This document shows positions 43,301 to 52,804 of a stretch of 64,000 bases of DNA, in pieces. A model generated the notes under the pieces. It saw nothing but the letters and a program-made list of their open reading frames with translations, was not told the origin of the DNA and did no database searches. Both the position numbers and the translations under genes were made by a program. Source of the stretch: Pontibacter virosus (lineage in GTDB: Bacteria > Bacteroidota > Bacteroidia > Cytophagales > Hymenobacteraceae); assembly GCF_003096355.1 (NCBI RefSeq), contig NZ_QEKI01000004.1:372001-436000 (forward strand), read 5' to 3'. Each line of letters opens with the position of its first letter. Within the stretch, counting starts at the first letter, position 1.

Positions 43301-46300
43301 ACCGTCAACACGTCATCTGGAGTGACCGCCACCCCTGCCGGGGAGGAATCGTTGAGCGAGTACCCTTCGCCAGAGCTGTCCCGCGTCTCAAACTGCTGCG
43401 CGGTACTGCTAACCGCGTCCTGTAGCGCAGACCGTTCGATCTGCTTATCCAGTACGCCCGTCACGACCGGGCGGCCCAACGCGTCATACTTGGTGAAGGC
43501 CCACTTTCCGGCCGCCGCCTGCACGGCGTCCCGCTGGAAGACCACCTCGTCGCGCCGGTTGTAGACCAGCTCCACCGGCCCGGCCCCTGGCACCTGCTTT
43601 TCGATCATTCTCCTGCGCCCGTCGTACTCATAGCGGAAGCACCAGTCCGTTATAAAACTCTTGTCAAGCGTGACAGTGCCGTCACCTCCCGACTGGGGCT
43701 GGTGGCTGCGGTAGCCTTCGGGCTGGATCACCAGACGCAGGTTGCCCATATCGTCGTAGACGTAGTGGGTGTCGGCCAGTCCGGGCTCCGGCTCAACCGA
43801 AAGGCAGGCGGGTTCGGAGCTGCCCGAGGCGAAGCGGGCGGCCACCTCCCGGGCGCTGAGGGCTCTGTCATAGAAGGAGAGCTCGTCAAGCCCGCCCTGG
43901 AAGCGGTACCCGCTGCTTCTATTGAGCCAGCCGATGTTCAGGGCTGCCTGGCTGGCAAAGCCCTCCGGGGAGGAGACAGTCTCCTCCTCTACCAGTACGC
44001 CGTCTACGTAGAGCTTTGTCCTGAGCCAGGCCGCATCGCGCACGGCCACCACGTGGTGCCAGGCACCGTCGGTGATCGTTGGGTTATCAGGTGCCTCTCC
44101 CAGGTAAGCCCCCGCCCCAATGTTGTCGCGTAGCTGCAGGCGCGCCCGGCCGGCCGGGTCCAGCCCGATCCACCAGTGCAGCGTGCCGCCCGACTCCATG
44201 TCGTCGCGGCCCAGCACCACTTCGTTGTCGGCGGGCGCCCCCTGCCGGCGCACCCACAGCTCAACGGTGAAACTGTCCCCGCTCCCCCAGTCATAGGCCG
44301 CGCCTGCCGCCGAGAGGCCGCCCATGCCGTCGAAGCCAATGCCCTCCCCCAGCCTGCCCGTTACTGGCGTGCTGCCGGAGCCCGTGGCCACCAGTCCCGT
44401 CTTTGCCTCTGTAAGCGAGCCCTGCGTGAAGGGCCAGTGTTGCACCGGGTCCGCTCCGCAGATTACCGAACCCAGCTCCGCTCCTTCCGGCACCACCTCT
44501 GTCTCGTGGCGCTTCATCACCACCCGTCCCTGCAGGTCCTTGTACTCCACCGTAAGCGCGTCCTCCTCGTCTCTTGTTTCGGTTACGTACAGCGTGCCGG
44601 CATTGTAGAAGTCCTGGCTTGAGAAAGAGCCTAAAACCGGGTCATAGTCCCAGCGGCGCACCTCCTCTGCCAGGTTGGTCCGGTGGCCCTGCTTGACGCT
44701 GCGGCCCGTGCCCGGCTGGAGCAGGGCGCCCGGCGCGCCCTGCTCCAGCACCCGGTTCAGGGGGGAGGCTTCGTAGACCGGCACGGCCCAAGGGGCCGCG
44801 TCTTTGGCCACGTCTGGAAACAAAGTGTTGGACGGGTCATAGAAGGCCGCCTGCTCGGCCGCGGCCGCAGGACGGAAGGAGCCCGCCGTCCCGCCCGCCG
44901 CATAGGGCAGGAAAGTCTTCTCCACCCTCCCCAGCGCGTCATAGCGGACCGGTGTGATGATGTCCTGCCCGGTCGGGCTGGCCTTGGTGAGCACCGTCTG
45001 CAGTTCACGCCCCAGCCCGTCGAAGTAGGTGACTTGCTGGCTCACCTCGCGCACCGTGCCCTGTGCCAGCGCCTCCGGCGTCGTCATCCCTCCGATCTGC
45101 GCCGTGTTGGTGATGACGTAGTTCACCTCCCGGCTAGGGGAAGAGGCCAGGGGCTCCCCGGCCGCAGACACCGTCACCGTCACCTCGGCGGTGTAGAGAG
45201 TAAGGGCCGTGGCCCACTCGTTGGTCACGCGGCAACGGTAGACGCCGGCATCAGTGGAGGAAACAGATGCTACGGAAAAAGAGCTGCCAGTGGCACCAGC
45301 GATGTCCAGCCAGGCACCCTCCAACAGGCGCTGCCATTGGTAGGAGTTGCGCGTACCACCCGTCACCACCAGCAGCTCCAGGGGCTGGCCCGATGCCAGC
45401 TCCCGGGTCTCAGGCTGCCCTAGCGGCGCCTGGCCGCCGTAGCCGAAGTAGGCCAGCGGGGTGGTGCCCACCCCCGTCAGGTTGGCCTCGATCGAACCGA
45501 AACCCAGCCTGTTGCCATAGGCTTCCACGTGTAGGGAGGAGGCGTTCGGGCCGGTGGTGAAATTGGGTATCGCGGTCAGGGCATTGCCTGTCAGGCTCAG
45601 GTAGTAGAGGCTGGGAAGGGTGGCCATCGAGGCCGGCAGCTCCCCCTCCAGTTGGTTGTTGTCCAGCCCCAGCTCCCACAGGCCGGAAAGATTGCCCAGC
45701 TCCGCCGGGACTGCGCCGCTCAGCGTGTTGTTGTGGAGGTACAGCTGGCGCAGTGCGGAAAGACTGCCCAGCGCAGCCGGAATGTCGCCGGTCAGGCTGT
45801 TGCCGTTCAGGTACAGGTACTGCAGTGCGGAAAGATTGCCCAGCGATGCGGGAATAGTCCCGCTCAGGGCACAGCCGTCAAGCCCCAGCTGCTGGAGCAG
45901 GCTCAGGTTCCCCAGCCCGGCCGGGATAGCGCCTGTCAGGGGGTTGCTGCCCATAAACAGCTGGCGCAATGCGGAAATGTTGCCCAGCGACGAAGGGATA
46001 GCGCCGCTGAGATTGTTGCCGTTGAGGAAGAGGTAGCGCAGGCTGGCAAGGCCGCCCAGAGAGGTCGGGATACCCCCGTTCAGCGTATTCCCGTTCAGCC
46101 CCAGGTCCGTCAGGTAGGGAAGTCCCCCCAGTTCCGAGGGTATGGCCCCCGTCAGGTTGTTGTTGCTCAGGTAGAGGTGGTAGAGCGAGGTCGCGTTGCC
46201 CAGGGAGGCTGGAATTGAACCGGACAGGGCGTTGTCGTGCAGGTACACATACTGCAGTCCCACCAGGTTGCCAAGTGAGGCGGGCAGCTCGCCGCTCAGC

Positions 46301-46917
46301 CCGTTGCCGTTGAGCGCCAGGCCTATTACGTCCCCGCCCTGCACCATCACCCCGTGCCAGGTGGCCATGTCGGCACTCGAAGTCCCGTTAAGCCAGTTGG
46401 CCTTCGCGTTCCAGCCCGCCCCGTTGGTGCTGTTGAAAAGCTCCTCGAGCGCCTGCCGCTCCACGGCGTCCGGCACACTCCCCTCGCCCGAGGAGCTCGT
46501 GCTCATGGTTTGCAGCGTCTGAGTCTCCCCCTGTAGCGCCTGGGCCTGCCTCTGGCTGATCTGCCGGGCCACCTGACGGTCAGCGAATGTGCGGTGGAGC
46601 GAGTCACGCCCTTTGCCGTAGGCCTGCAGAGCCCGCAGCCACGCCTGCCGGGCACTCTCCGCATCCGGGTCGAAGCTTTCTGTCTCCACAGGCTTGAGGA
46701 GCCTTTCCCGGAGCCGGGACAACTCCTCCTGGAAGCCGGCGTATCGCCGATGCCCCGTCTCGTCCTGGGCATGGGCTGTTCGTATGCCGGAGAGCATGCA
46801 AAACAGCATCCAAAGAATAAAGATGGTCCCGCTCGTCCCGGGAAACATCCTGCCCCTGCCAACAGGGTGAGTGGTACACACGGCCACTGAAATAATTTTC
46901 TGTAAAAGTGTTCTCAT
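40372..46917 (-). CDS. Giant RHS/YD-repeat protein with LRR, Ig-like and LamG domains and variable toxin tip
   Basis: A 2181-residue exported polymorphic-toxin protein. Residues ~30-52 are a signal anchor (TIFILWMLFCMLSG...HAQ), then a helical segment. Residues ~172-480 hold about 12 leucine-rich repeats of the LxxLxLxxNxLSGxIPxxLGN type. An Ig-like domain (~505-585, ending VYRCRVTNEW) and a DUF6443-like linker (~600-705) follow. A LamG/concanavalin domain lies at ~823-1040, then YD repeats from ~1045. RHS-core segments include KDHLGNLRVSF (~1642), YDPWGLNLVG (~1864), YNGKEKQTELGL and RFIDPDGM (~1940). Residues ~1943-2181 are an AT-rich tip with YDLK, then SARDFGNYAAGYIAGVN and AQRLGHREGAQIGR. 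The core is nearly identical to that of the module B protein. Followed 8 bases later by a candidate immunity gene. Confidence 0.9.
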   Translation of the reverse strand: MRTLLQKIISVAVCTTHPVGRGRMFPGTSGTIFILWMLFCMLSGIRTAHAQDETGHRRYAGFQEELSRLRERLLKPVETESFDPDAESARQAWLRALQAYGKGRDSLHRTFADRQVARQISQRQAQALQGETQTLQTMSTSSSGEGSVPDAVERQALEELFNSTNGAGWNAKANWLNGTSSADMATWHGVMVQGGDVIGLALNGNGLSGELPASLGNLVGLQYVYLHDNALSGSIPASLGNATSLYHLYLSNNNLTGAIPSELGGLPYLTDLGLNGNTLNGGIPTSLGGLASLRYLFLNGNNLSGAIPSSLGNISALRQLFMGSNPLTGAIPAGLGNLSLLQQLGLDGCALSGTIPASLGNLSALQYLYLNGNSLTGDIPAALGSLSALRQLYLHNNTLSGAVPAELGNLSGLWELGLDNNQLEGELPASMATLPSLYYLSLTGNALTAIPNFTTGPNASSLHVEAYGNRLGFGSIEANLTGVGTTPLAYFGYGGQAPLGQPETRELASGQPLELLVVTGGTRNSYQWQRLLEGAWLDIAGATGSSFSVASVSSTDAGVYRCRVTNEWATALTLYTAEVTVTVSAAGEPLASSPSREVNYVITNTAQIGGMTTPEALAQGTVREVSQQVTYFDGLGRELQTVLTKASPTGQDIITPVRYDALGRVEKTFLPYAAGGTAGSFRPAAAAEQAAFYDPSNTLFPDVAKDAAPWAVPVYEASPLNRVLEQGAPGALLQPGTGRSVKQGHRTNLAEEVRRWDYDPVLGSFSSQDFYNAGTLYVTETRDEEDALTVEYKDLQGRVVMKRHETEVVPEGAELGSVICGADPVQHWPFTQGSLTEAKTGLVATGSGSTPVTGRLGEGIGFDGMGGLSAAGAAYDWGSGDSFTVELWVRRQGAPADNEVVLGRDDMESGGTLHWWIGLDPAGRARLQLRDNIGAGAYLGEAPDNPTITDGAWHHVVAVRDAAWLRTKLYVDGVLVEEETVSSPEGFASQAALNIGWLNRSSGYRFQGGLDELSFYDRALSAREVAARFASGSSEPACLSVEPEPGLADTHYVYDDMGNLRLVIQPEGYRSHQPQSGGDGTVTLDKSFITDWCFRYEYDGRRRMIEKQVPGAGPVELVYNRRDEVVFQRDAVQAAAGKWAFTKYDALGRPVVTGVLDKQIERSALQDAVSSTAQQFETRDSSGEGYSLNDSSPAGVAVTPDDVLTVTYYDDYDHAAFTQDYDFTPAVGVTARNERVNGQVTGTRTRVLGKEDWLVSVNYYDDKYRLVQSVSDGYLGGAKQVASERMATRYDFVGRALVTLTSHQDGTHMVRDTMAYDHMGRLASHWQSIDGREKVLLAERGYNELGQETAKRLHRNVDGSFLQQVDTRYNIRGWLASINDPGQVSQQGDLFGFVLSYNTGMELGAQGQFSGNISEMRWATASDEKLRGYAYAYDRAGRLTSGAFRAKSAAGWDEEQDHYTVDGLSYDANGNIQRLVRRGLTTGSPYDRQDPARSWGEVDRLSYHYAGNRLVGVDDEATATGPAGDFRDNGSVYAAAEPEYGYDPNGNLTSDANKGITAVRYNHLNLPDSVALGAKGHIKYIYTASGEKLRKEVHEAARPAVATDYAGLFVHQADTLFAHTPEGRALYEPATDQVWRYEYHLKDHLGNLRVSFVEEVTTSSQATMEMMAAQQEEAEFGHVAETRHLDRGRSRSGSHAALLGAGRNRPLGPSKRLIVRAGDIVKAEAFGLYEEEVRGNKGLSLASWLLGAARAGVGTVSELGTGNGKALPYIGAGIAIVPQVLQKEKGAPVAYMRYIAYAKDSSYLDSGYQLLTRQANGQWEKLELEYTAQQDGFVEVFLANESYEAAWFDDMGVSQTQPMLVQENHYDPWGLNLVGIEKQGTPDHKFQYNGKEKQTELGLNWMDYGARMYDAQIGRWHVVDPLADQMRRHSPYNYAFDNPIRFIDPDGMISTDVVQKEDGTYKVVGGNLNDGDRGIYVVDGDGKRTGEKIGNSATMYSFYNDDKHDPVDQQGWKGTIDVNSTEGSDFINDIRSNEPGLVNYMANAISGGDYDLKRLDENGVPLSKNDERYNDREYHHRGSQYGTESDGTKIYGSARDFGNYAAGYIAGVNNIGWSAAKIAFNGLEQIYSGGKSEGLQSVSAQRLGHREGAQIGRARAAARGRALQTLKRNYPEIFYPRGATK

Positions 46918-47042
46918 TTGGGGTCGTTTAGCGCCGCGCCGAATTCCAGCTCAAGCAGAGCTGAACCGTGTAGTGCCGCAGCAGGTTCTCATTAGGTGCG
47001 TTAAAAAAGTTCGGGGCAACTGGAGGCCGCCGAACCGGATGC

Positions 47043-50000
47043 TCACTGTCCGGGCCCGGCATAATGGTATTCATAGCTCCTGATGACATGATGGCTCTGG
47101 TCAAGCACGGCCTTCAGGCGCCCATGCCCATCGTACTCAAAGTAGGTTGTCACTCCGTTGGCGTCAGTGGAAGAGGAGACGCCATACAGCGGATGGTACG
47201 TGTAGCTGGTCATGTGCGCCCCTTCTGGAAACAGTCTCACCTCGTCAATCAGGTTACCGACGGGGTTTGATACCGTGATAACGCCGGGGTCGGTCAGCTT
47301 CCATTCCGCCATCACCCACCCCTGCGCGTTGGCGGGGAGAGACGTCAGCGGATCCTGTCCGTTCACTTTGACAGCGTTGCTCCCCTTGGTCCAGAGCTGC
47401 ACAAAGTAGACGCCAGAGGGAAGCGTCCCGCTTCTGAGCTCCTGCCCGCTGAAGCACTGGCGCCCCGTGTGGCTCTCGGTACTGACGGCTGGGACATAGT
47501 CCCAGCCCCCGCGGTCGTCCTCAAAGCTGGTGAAGGCAACCTGGTTCTGTATCGCATTCGCAGCGCTGGCGATCGGGTGCTGCCGCTCGTCGTCCCACAG
47601 GTAGGCATAGGACGCCCTGTCGGTGACGCGGATTTCATTTGCGGTTCCAAACCTGCCGTAGACGAACTCCGCCTTCAGTTCATAGTTCCTGAGATCAGGA
47701 TTAAAGGCGGTGCGCCTATCCTCTTCCGGAGTTAAACCTTCTGTATAGGGGTGCGAACCGTCTGTGGCGGAGTTCGAGTACCGGAACGCCTGCAGGGGCA
47801 CTTCCGCCCTCCCTTCCAGGTTGCCCAGCTCGTACAGGCGTCCCGGCAGCCCCTCCTCTGTGAATACCGTTGCCTTCGCCTCAATTACCCTTCCCTCCGA
47901 TGCGTTCCCCGCCCCATGGTAAATGGTAACAGTCTCGACCGGCTCCTCTACCCTGTTCCTGGACAAAAGACCGGCGACGGCTTCTCCCTCCTCCCCTTCC
48001 TTGTAGTCCCCCGGGTAGTTAGTCACGGTCTCCAGCCACCCTCCGTCAGATGTCGGGGCCTCCGTGCGGGTGGGCATTCCGTGCCAGTCATTGTCGAAGT
48101 GATACTCCTTGCTGGTGTATATCTCGTTGGTTCCGTCGGGGCTGTACTGCCAGGTCTCATGTGCTGTCTGGTAGAAAGGCACACTCCTCAGGTCGAAGGG
48201 GCGCTGCAGGTATTGGGCCGGATATCCGGCCCCGTTGGCGAAAGTTTCATCATGCACCATGACGATCTCTTTACCAAACACTTTCTTTTCCTTTATACCC
48301 GATGGCTCTTCATAGCGGGAACCGATCTCTGCCACCCTGGCCCCATGGTGAAAAACCTCACGCTGCACGGGCACAAACCCACCCGGAGCACCGGCCGCCC
48401 TGGCGTAGGTCTGTTTTTCGCGAAGCTTGACGGGCAGAAAGGCGGCAGTCCTTCCTGCCACCCGCTCCCAGGTGAACAGGTACACGATTTTCCCCCCTTC
48501 GCCATCTGCGCCAAACACCTCCTCTACCTTCCCGAAATAGGGGTCGGGGCGGTCTATCCGCGAAAGCACGTTCTCATCGTAGGGATGGGAGTGCTCTTTC
48601 TGAACCAGGCAGGAGATGAAGCGGCCCGTGCTCGTCGTAAAATAGGCATCTTCCACCGTCACCCAACCCTCCGGCCCCCCGCCCCTTGGTTCCCGGTAGC
48701 TGAAGCTGCGCTTTTGTGTGGTCTCCCTGCCGTCGAAGTCCTCTATTTCAGAGACGACCAGCCCCTTATCCGGCAGCCCTGAGAGCGCGTACCGGAAGAC
48801 AGAGCTGCCGCCGGTAGGGTAGCTGATCTTTTCCAGCACGCAGGCCTGCGTGCCGGAAAGTGAGCTCCTCCTGTCTGAGAAGCGGGGAATGAGGGTGGTG
48901 TTGCTCTTGCCGTTGAAGTACCCGGCACTGTCCTGGCTCAGGGACAAGCGGTTGGGCAGCATTTCGGGGTTGTAGTGGAAAACGTACCGTTTGGGGTCTT
49001 GTTGATCCGCATCAAGCTCCTTTACCGCGTCCAGCCGCAGCCGCTTGTCATCCGCATCAGGCCCTGCGTCAAAATGGCCCTGCTCAAAGTCAAAAGTGCG
49101 CCGGTGCTGAGAGTCTTTGAAAACGGCAAAGCCACTTACAGCAGTCTCGATCGGTGTGCCGTCTGCCCCGTAGCTGATAGGAAGATCCGCTCTCAGCCGG
49201 TAATTCACAGACAGCACCGTCCGATCGGATGCCTCCACCGCAGCCAGGAGCGGCTCCTCCGCAATGAACCTGATGGTAGGGCACCCGCCGTTGTAGGACT
49301 CAATGTTCAGTTCACTGCACTGCGAGTCGTTGTAGATACGTTCAGCACGCACTTCCGAGGGGGTCTTGTCGTACCTGTAGGTGTAAGTCACATCCTGGTA
49401 ATGAAACTTCACCCATTCCTCTCGGAACGTTCTGATGCTGTCAAGGTAAAACACATAGCTCGGGTCAGAGTAGGCCAGCCGCTGCGTTCCGCAGCGATTA
49501 ATAACGCTGTTCGCCCCCTTAGCGCTAAGGAAATACCGGTTTCCTTTCGGGTCAGTCACCTCGAAGACAGCTTCCTTGAGCTGTTCATTGTAGCGGTCCA
49601 CCATGCTTGTCAGCCTGATCACGGTGTTGGAGGCTGGCATGGTGTAGCCGACGGAGGTGTAGCGAACCGTGGTGGTGTCATCAGCCGGGATAGAATCATC
49701 CACAGGCTTCAGAAAGAACTTATGGTTCAGCTCCCCGATGTTCAGGGTGAAGATATCGGGCATGTAGTTCTTGCCCATCGGGTCCAGGGCCTCATCGGCC
49801 AGCCGCTTGTCATCGTAGTTGTTGTACTCGATTTGGCCTGTGCTGCTGTAGCTGCCCCCAAGCTCCAGATCCCGCTTGAGCACGGATTCCACATCGTCCA
49901 GGGGACGGATCACGTCGGAGCGGCCCAGCACCGTGGCCGAGATCATGCCGTTCAAGCTGATGTTCCAGCCAAGGCCTACGCTGCCGGCGATATCATCGAC

Positions 50001-50285
50001 CTTGAAGCCCCTGGCATGGTAACTCAGTCCCACGTTCCAGTCAAAATCCTTCAACCTGATGGTGTGCAGTGGAACCCGGATGTTCGGCACCCCGGAGGAG
50101 GCGTTGACCTCCAGTTTACCGAATCGCTCGAAACTGGCAGCCTCGGGTGTAGTGGGAACGATGTTGAAGTTGTCCACGCTCACAGAGCCGGCTCCTCCGT
50201 TGTCTTTGCCCTGCTGCCCGAGTGAAGTGCCCGGCAGAAAGAAAAATAACAGAAAAAGAACACAGTATGGGTAATGATTTTTCAT
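47043..50285 (-). CDS. RHS partner (shell) protein, exported, YD-repeat C-terminus
   Basis: A 1080-residue protein with signal peptide (MKNHYPYCVLFLLFFFLPGTSLGQ). The N-terminal region (SGVPNIRVPLHTIRLKDFDWNVGLSYHARGF, then GSVGLGWNISLNGMI) is of the SpvB/TcB kind; the middle is long strand-rich repeat sequence (RYDKTPSEVRAERIYNDSQ and others). Near residue 900 lies a carbohydrate-binding-like segment (SFEDDRGGWDYV...GRQCFSG). The end is YD-type repeats (MTSYTYHPLYGVSSSTDANG, TTYFEYDGHGRLKAV), stopping where the RHS-A protein would take over. It lies 125 bases upstream of RHS-A. In Tc toxins, TcB and TcC form a hollow cocoon from such halves; here both halves carry export signals. Paralogue of the protein starting beyond 64000. 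Confidence 0.88.
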   Translation of the reverse strand: MKNHYPYCVLFLLFFFLPGTSLGQQGKDNGGAGSVSVDNFNIVPTTPEAASFERFGKLEVNASSGVPNIRVPLHTIRLKDFDWNVGLSYHARGFKVDDIAGSVGLGWNISLNGMISATVLGRSDVIRPLDDVESVLKRDLELGGSYSSTGQIEYNNYDDKRLADEALDPMGKNYMPDIFTLNIGELNHKFFLKPVDDSIPADDTTTVRYTSVGYTMPASNTVIRLTSMVDRYNEQLKEAVFEVTDPKGNRYFLSAKGANSVINRCGTQRLAYSDPSYVFYLDSIRTFREEWVKFHYQDVTYTYRYDKTPSEVRAERIYNDSQCSELNIESYNGGCPTIRFIAEEPLLAAVEASDRTVLSVNYRLRADLPISYGADGTPIETAVSGFAVFKDSQHRRTFDFEQGHFDAGPDADDKRLRLDAVKELDADQQDPKRYVFHYNPEMLPNRLSLSQDSAGYFNGKSNTTLIPRFSDRRSSLSGTQACVLEKISYPTGGSSVFRYALSGLPDKGLVVSEIEDFDGRETTQKRSFSYREPRGGGPEGWVTVEDAYFTTSTGRFISCLVQKEHSHPYDENVLSRIDRPDPYFGKVEEVFGADGEGGKIVYLFTWERVAGRTAAFLPVKLREKQTYARAAGAPGGFVPVQREVFHHGARVAEIGSRYEEPSGIKEKKVFGKEIVMVHDETFANGAGYPAQYLQRPFDLRSVPFYQTAHETWQYSPDGTNEIYTSKEYHFDNDWHGMPTRTEAPTSDGGWLETVTNYPGDYKEGEEGEAVAGLLSRNRVEEPVETVTIYHGAGNASEGRVIEAKATVFTEEGLPGRLYELGNLEGRAEVPLQAFRYSNSATDGSHPYTEGLTPEEDRRTAFNPDLRNYELKAEFVYGRFGTANEIRVTDRASYAYLWDDERQHPIASAANAIQNQVAFTSFEDDRGGWDYVPAVSTESHTGRQCFSGQELRSGTLPSGVYFVQLWTKGSNAVKVNGQDPLTSLPANAQGWVMAEWKLTDPGVITVSNPVGNLIDEVRLFPEGAHMTSYTYHPLYGVSSSTDANGVTTYFEYDGHGRLKAVLDQSHHVIRSYEYHYAGPGQ

Positions 50286-51799
50286 AATTCAGTCTTAATT
50301 TTCATACTATATTTTGTGTGCACAATGGCCGGGGTGCTACGTTGCCTGAGAGGCACCTTCGCTTTATGCCGCTCTCCTAGCAATCCAGTCGGATTTAAAT
50401 CCTGAAACATTTTGTACCCGCTAAGACAGTTTCGCAAAGCGCTGGTAGAGACAGTCACAAACAGCCTGCCCGCGCGCAGAGAACCTATGCCCTGGAGAGA
50501 CGAATAACCGCTCAGCTCCTTCCTGAGACACTTCGCGCGTTACGCTCTGATCTCTAAAATGATGTTTATGTGACTGCTAGGCTGAACCGAAATAACTTCC
50601 TGAAGCCGAGAAATACAGGGCGAACTCTTAAAGGGGACAGACCTGTTTAGATAGGCATATGCTGAAGTGTACCAGAAGGGCATGGTGACAGCCGGGCCGG
50701 CAGCCCTGCGGGTACTGTTGCTTGTAATTGGTGGCGAAACGGTAAACAGAACTGCTTGAAACTGAAGTAGAAATTGTTTTCATAATGTGGTTTTGACTAA
50801 TTATGTGTACAAAATTTTACAGAATTATACTAAGCTTGATCAGATAGGTTCTAATATATTTATATATCTTATTTAAGTTATATTACTGCTATTGAGCACC
50901 TTTCTTATCAGAACTTGCCTTTTTTTTGCGCCAAGAATATTTAAGAGGAATGTAGTGAATGACTACCAGCTTACACATAATCCTGAAAATGTTATATAGA
51001 CCTATTGGATGATCTTACAATAGCAAAAGTGATTTGAATTGCCTAAATCCTGCTTGTTATAACCAAGTCTACTGCAGACTATAAGCTCTTCACATACTGC
51101 TAAGATCTCGGTCTGTCTAGAATGTAGTAAAAGGCTTTCTCTCCGAGCAGGAGCTCGTATTAGGTAGGCCATGAGGCATACAAACTTACTAGGGAATCAT
51201 GATACATGGTAGGTCCGGCATCTGAAATTAGAGCTTTCAGATCTGAGTGGCTATCGATTCAGGCACTCCTAAGTAAGCACCCTTTACTGTAATTCCGTTG
51301 TTGCTGGTATGTGACATAAGGGAAACTCAAATGACCTTTAGGGAGGGGACACCAAAGACCTTGAAGGCCTGCCTTGCTGAACCTAGCATATAGGATTATG
51401 CAGAGGCTTTCTTACCGCACTCTGCATAATAATCGGGTTATTGACGAGCTGAGCATGGATGTGTTATGATCAGCCATACGGTACATGGTGAGGTCTCAAT
51501 CATTGATTCCCCGTTAATTTGCCAAATTGGCCGCTGGTTTACCTGTGAAATGGAATTGTAAAACTTGGGGTGAGGAAACTTCTGTGGTAGGCTAAGTTCG
51601 TACTTAGATTGGCATTGGAGACACACTGAAGGAAATGCAGGGCCCAGATTATATTCAGTTTACGAGGTAAACCCTTTCTTCTATTCTCTTGCAAAATAAG
51701 CCAGCAGCGCCTATACATTGTTTATCCGTTTTATGAAGATCAGAATGCAATAGTTCAAAGAATTAAATAAAGCCAAGAAATTTAGCGGTCGCATAAGCG
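50286..51799. other. 1.5-kb region with no convincing gene
   Basis: Between the RHS partner start and the membrane protein at 51800. The only open frames are 50-62 codons (50628-50783 and 51438-51626, both minus) with odd composition and no family resemblance. It is more AT-rich than the RHS genes and contains several hairpin-like stretches. It could be a leader/promoter region of the RHS operon plus decayed cargo. I found no tRNA, integrase or IS remnant. Confidence 0.55.
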
Positions 51800-52711
51800 C
51801 TATTGATATGAGATATAAGTTGAAACTAAACTGGAAGATACTTCAAGTAACCCCTGATGCGCTTCTTCAATTTTAGTACAACTTTTTTTGAACATTTCTT
51901 TTATTCTTTCATTAGCCTGCTCCTTGAAGATAAAGACGTTTGTAATACGGTCCAGTTTCTGATTCAAATCACTTAGGGTTTCATCATCTTTGTAGTTAAT
52001 CTTTAGAAATTCACTTACTGCATCCACCCATTCTTCCTGCGCTAAAAGAAGGCTTGAACTAGTTGCCGCATTCTCATTATTCCGGTGAAGTCGCTCTTCC
52101 AGAAACTCAGTCAAGCTATTGTATTTATCATCATTAACAAGTTGCTTTACCAATGCTCTTGCCATATGTACACTTTCATTGACCAGGTCGGTGTATTCAC
52201 TTTTTAGTTCGTTGTGGTAAATTACAGATTGTTTGTATACTTCATCAAGCTGCGGGAAAGCCATATTTAGAAAATCAATATAAGAGTACAAGCGTCTGTA
52301 TCCATAGACTGTTGATTTTGTTAACCCAAATTTGCTGATGTATGCATAATAGTACTCTTCGTGGCTCAATCCTTCTGAGAACCTTCTAATATCCAGAGAT
52401 GATACCAGTGCCGGTCTAGGCAGCTCAAAAGGGTCTTCACTAAACGAGTTATCAAACGTTTTTAAATGATCAGCCTGTTCTTTACTTGCTCCAGTTATTT
52501 TGTGGATCAACGAGGTAAAATAATGGAGCTTTCTCTCTATTGAATCTTTTTCAACCTTTCCACTTTTTTCTTTTTCCACACTTAGCTGGTAACGAAAAAG
52601 AATCAATGCGCCACAAAACCCCAAAAATGCACCTATTGAAGTAATAAAGAAATCCCCTATCCAGGAATTTTCCTCGCCATAAAACTCGCCAGATTGAAAT
52701 ATTATTTCCAT
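51800..52711 (-). CDS. Membrane-anchored helical protein of unknown function
   Basis: A 303-residue protein with one N-terminal membrane helix (WIGDFFITSIGAFLGFCGALILF, residues ~17-40), then a mostly helical soluble domain (GKVEKDSIERKLHYFTSLIHK, KFGLTKSTVYGYRRLYSYIDFLNMAF). The C-terminal end is a coiled coil (VFIFKEQANERIKEMFKKSCTKIEEAHQGLLE). No family is recognised; single-TM proteins with a cytoplasmic helical domain often sense or act at the membrane. AT-rich, with no RHS-like codon use. Divergent from the gene at 52805, 93 bases away, and unrelated in sequence; possibly a two-gene cargo with it. Confidence 0.8.
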   Translation of the reverse strand: MEIIFQSGEFYGEENSWIGDFFITSIGAFLGFCGALILFRYQLSVEKEKSGKVEKDSIERKLHYFTSLIHKITGASKEQADHLKTFDNSFSEDPFELPRPALVSSLDIRRFSEGLSHEEYYYAYISKFGLTKSTVYGYRRLYSYIDFLNMAFPQLDEVYKQSVIYHNELKSEYTDLVNESVHMARALVKQLVNDDKYNSLTEFLEERLHRNNENAATSSSLLLAQEEWVDAVSEFLKINYKDDETLSDLNQKLDRITNVFIFKEQANERIKEMFKKSCTKIEEAHQGLLEVSSSLVSTYISYQ

Positions 52712-52756
52712 TTAATTTGTATTGGTTAAACCCTTGATAAAGGCAGCTCTAAAATA

Positions 52757-52786
52757 TTGAGTAAAGTTATGATGACATTAACTTTG
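52757..52786 (+). promoter_or_regulatory. Promoter of the cargo gene at 52805
   Basis: TTG (52757-52759), exactly 19 bases, TAACTTTG (52779-52786): a full match to the Bacteroidetes promoter consensus, 18 bases before the start codon. Shows the cargo genes are expressed by the resident sigma factor. Confidence 0.7.
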
Positions 52787-52804
52787 GAGAAATAAAATGT
52801 AGCG

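Noticed and set aside
41131-46890. Many long antisense frames within the RHS-A gene
   Set aside because: They arise from high GC and codon bias of the giant RHS gene; none shows a family motif or own start context.
51438-51626. 62-codon minus-strand frame in the gene-free region
   Set aside because: Irregular composition and no recognisable domain; too short to support.
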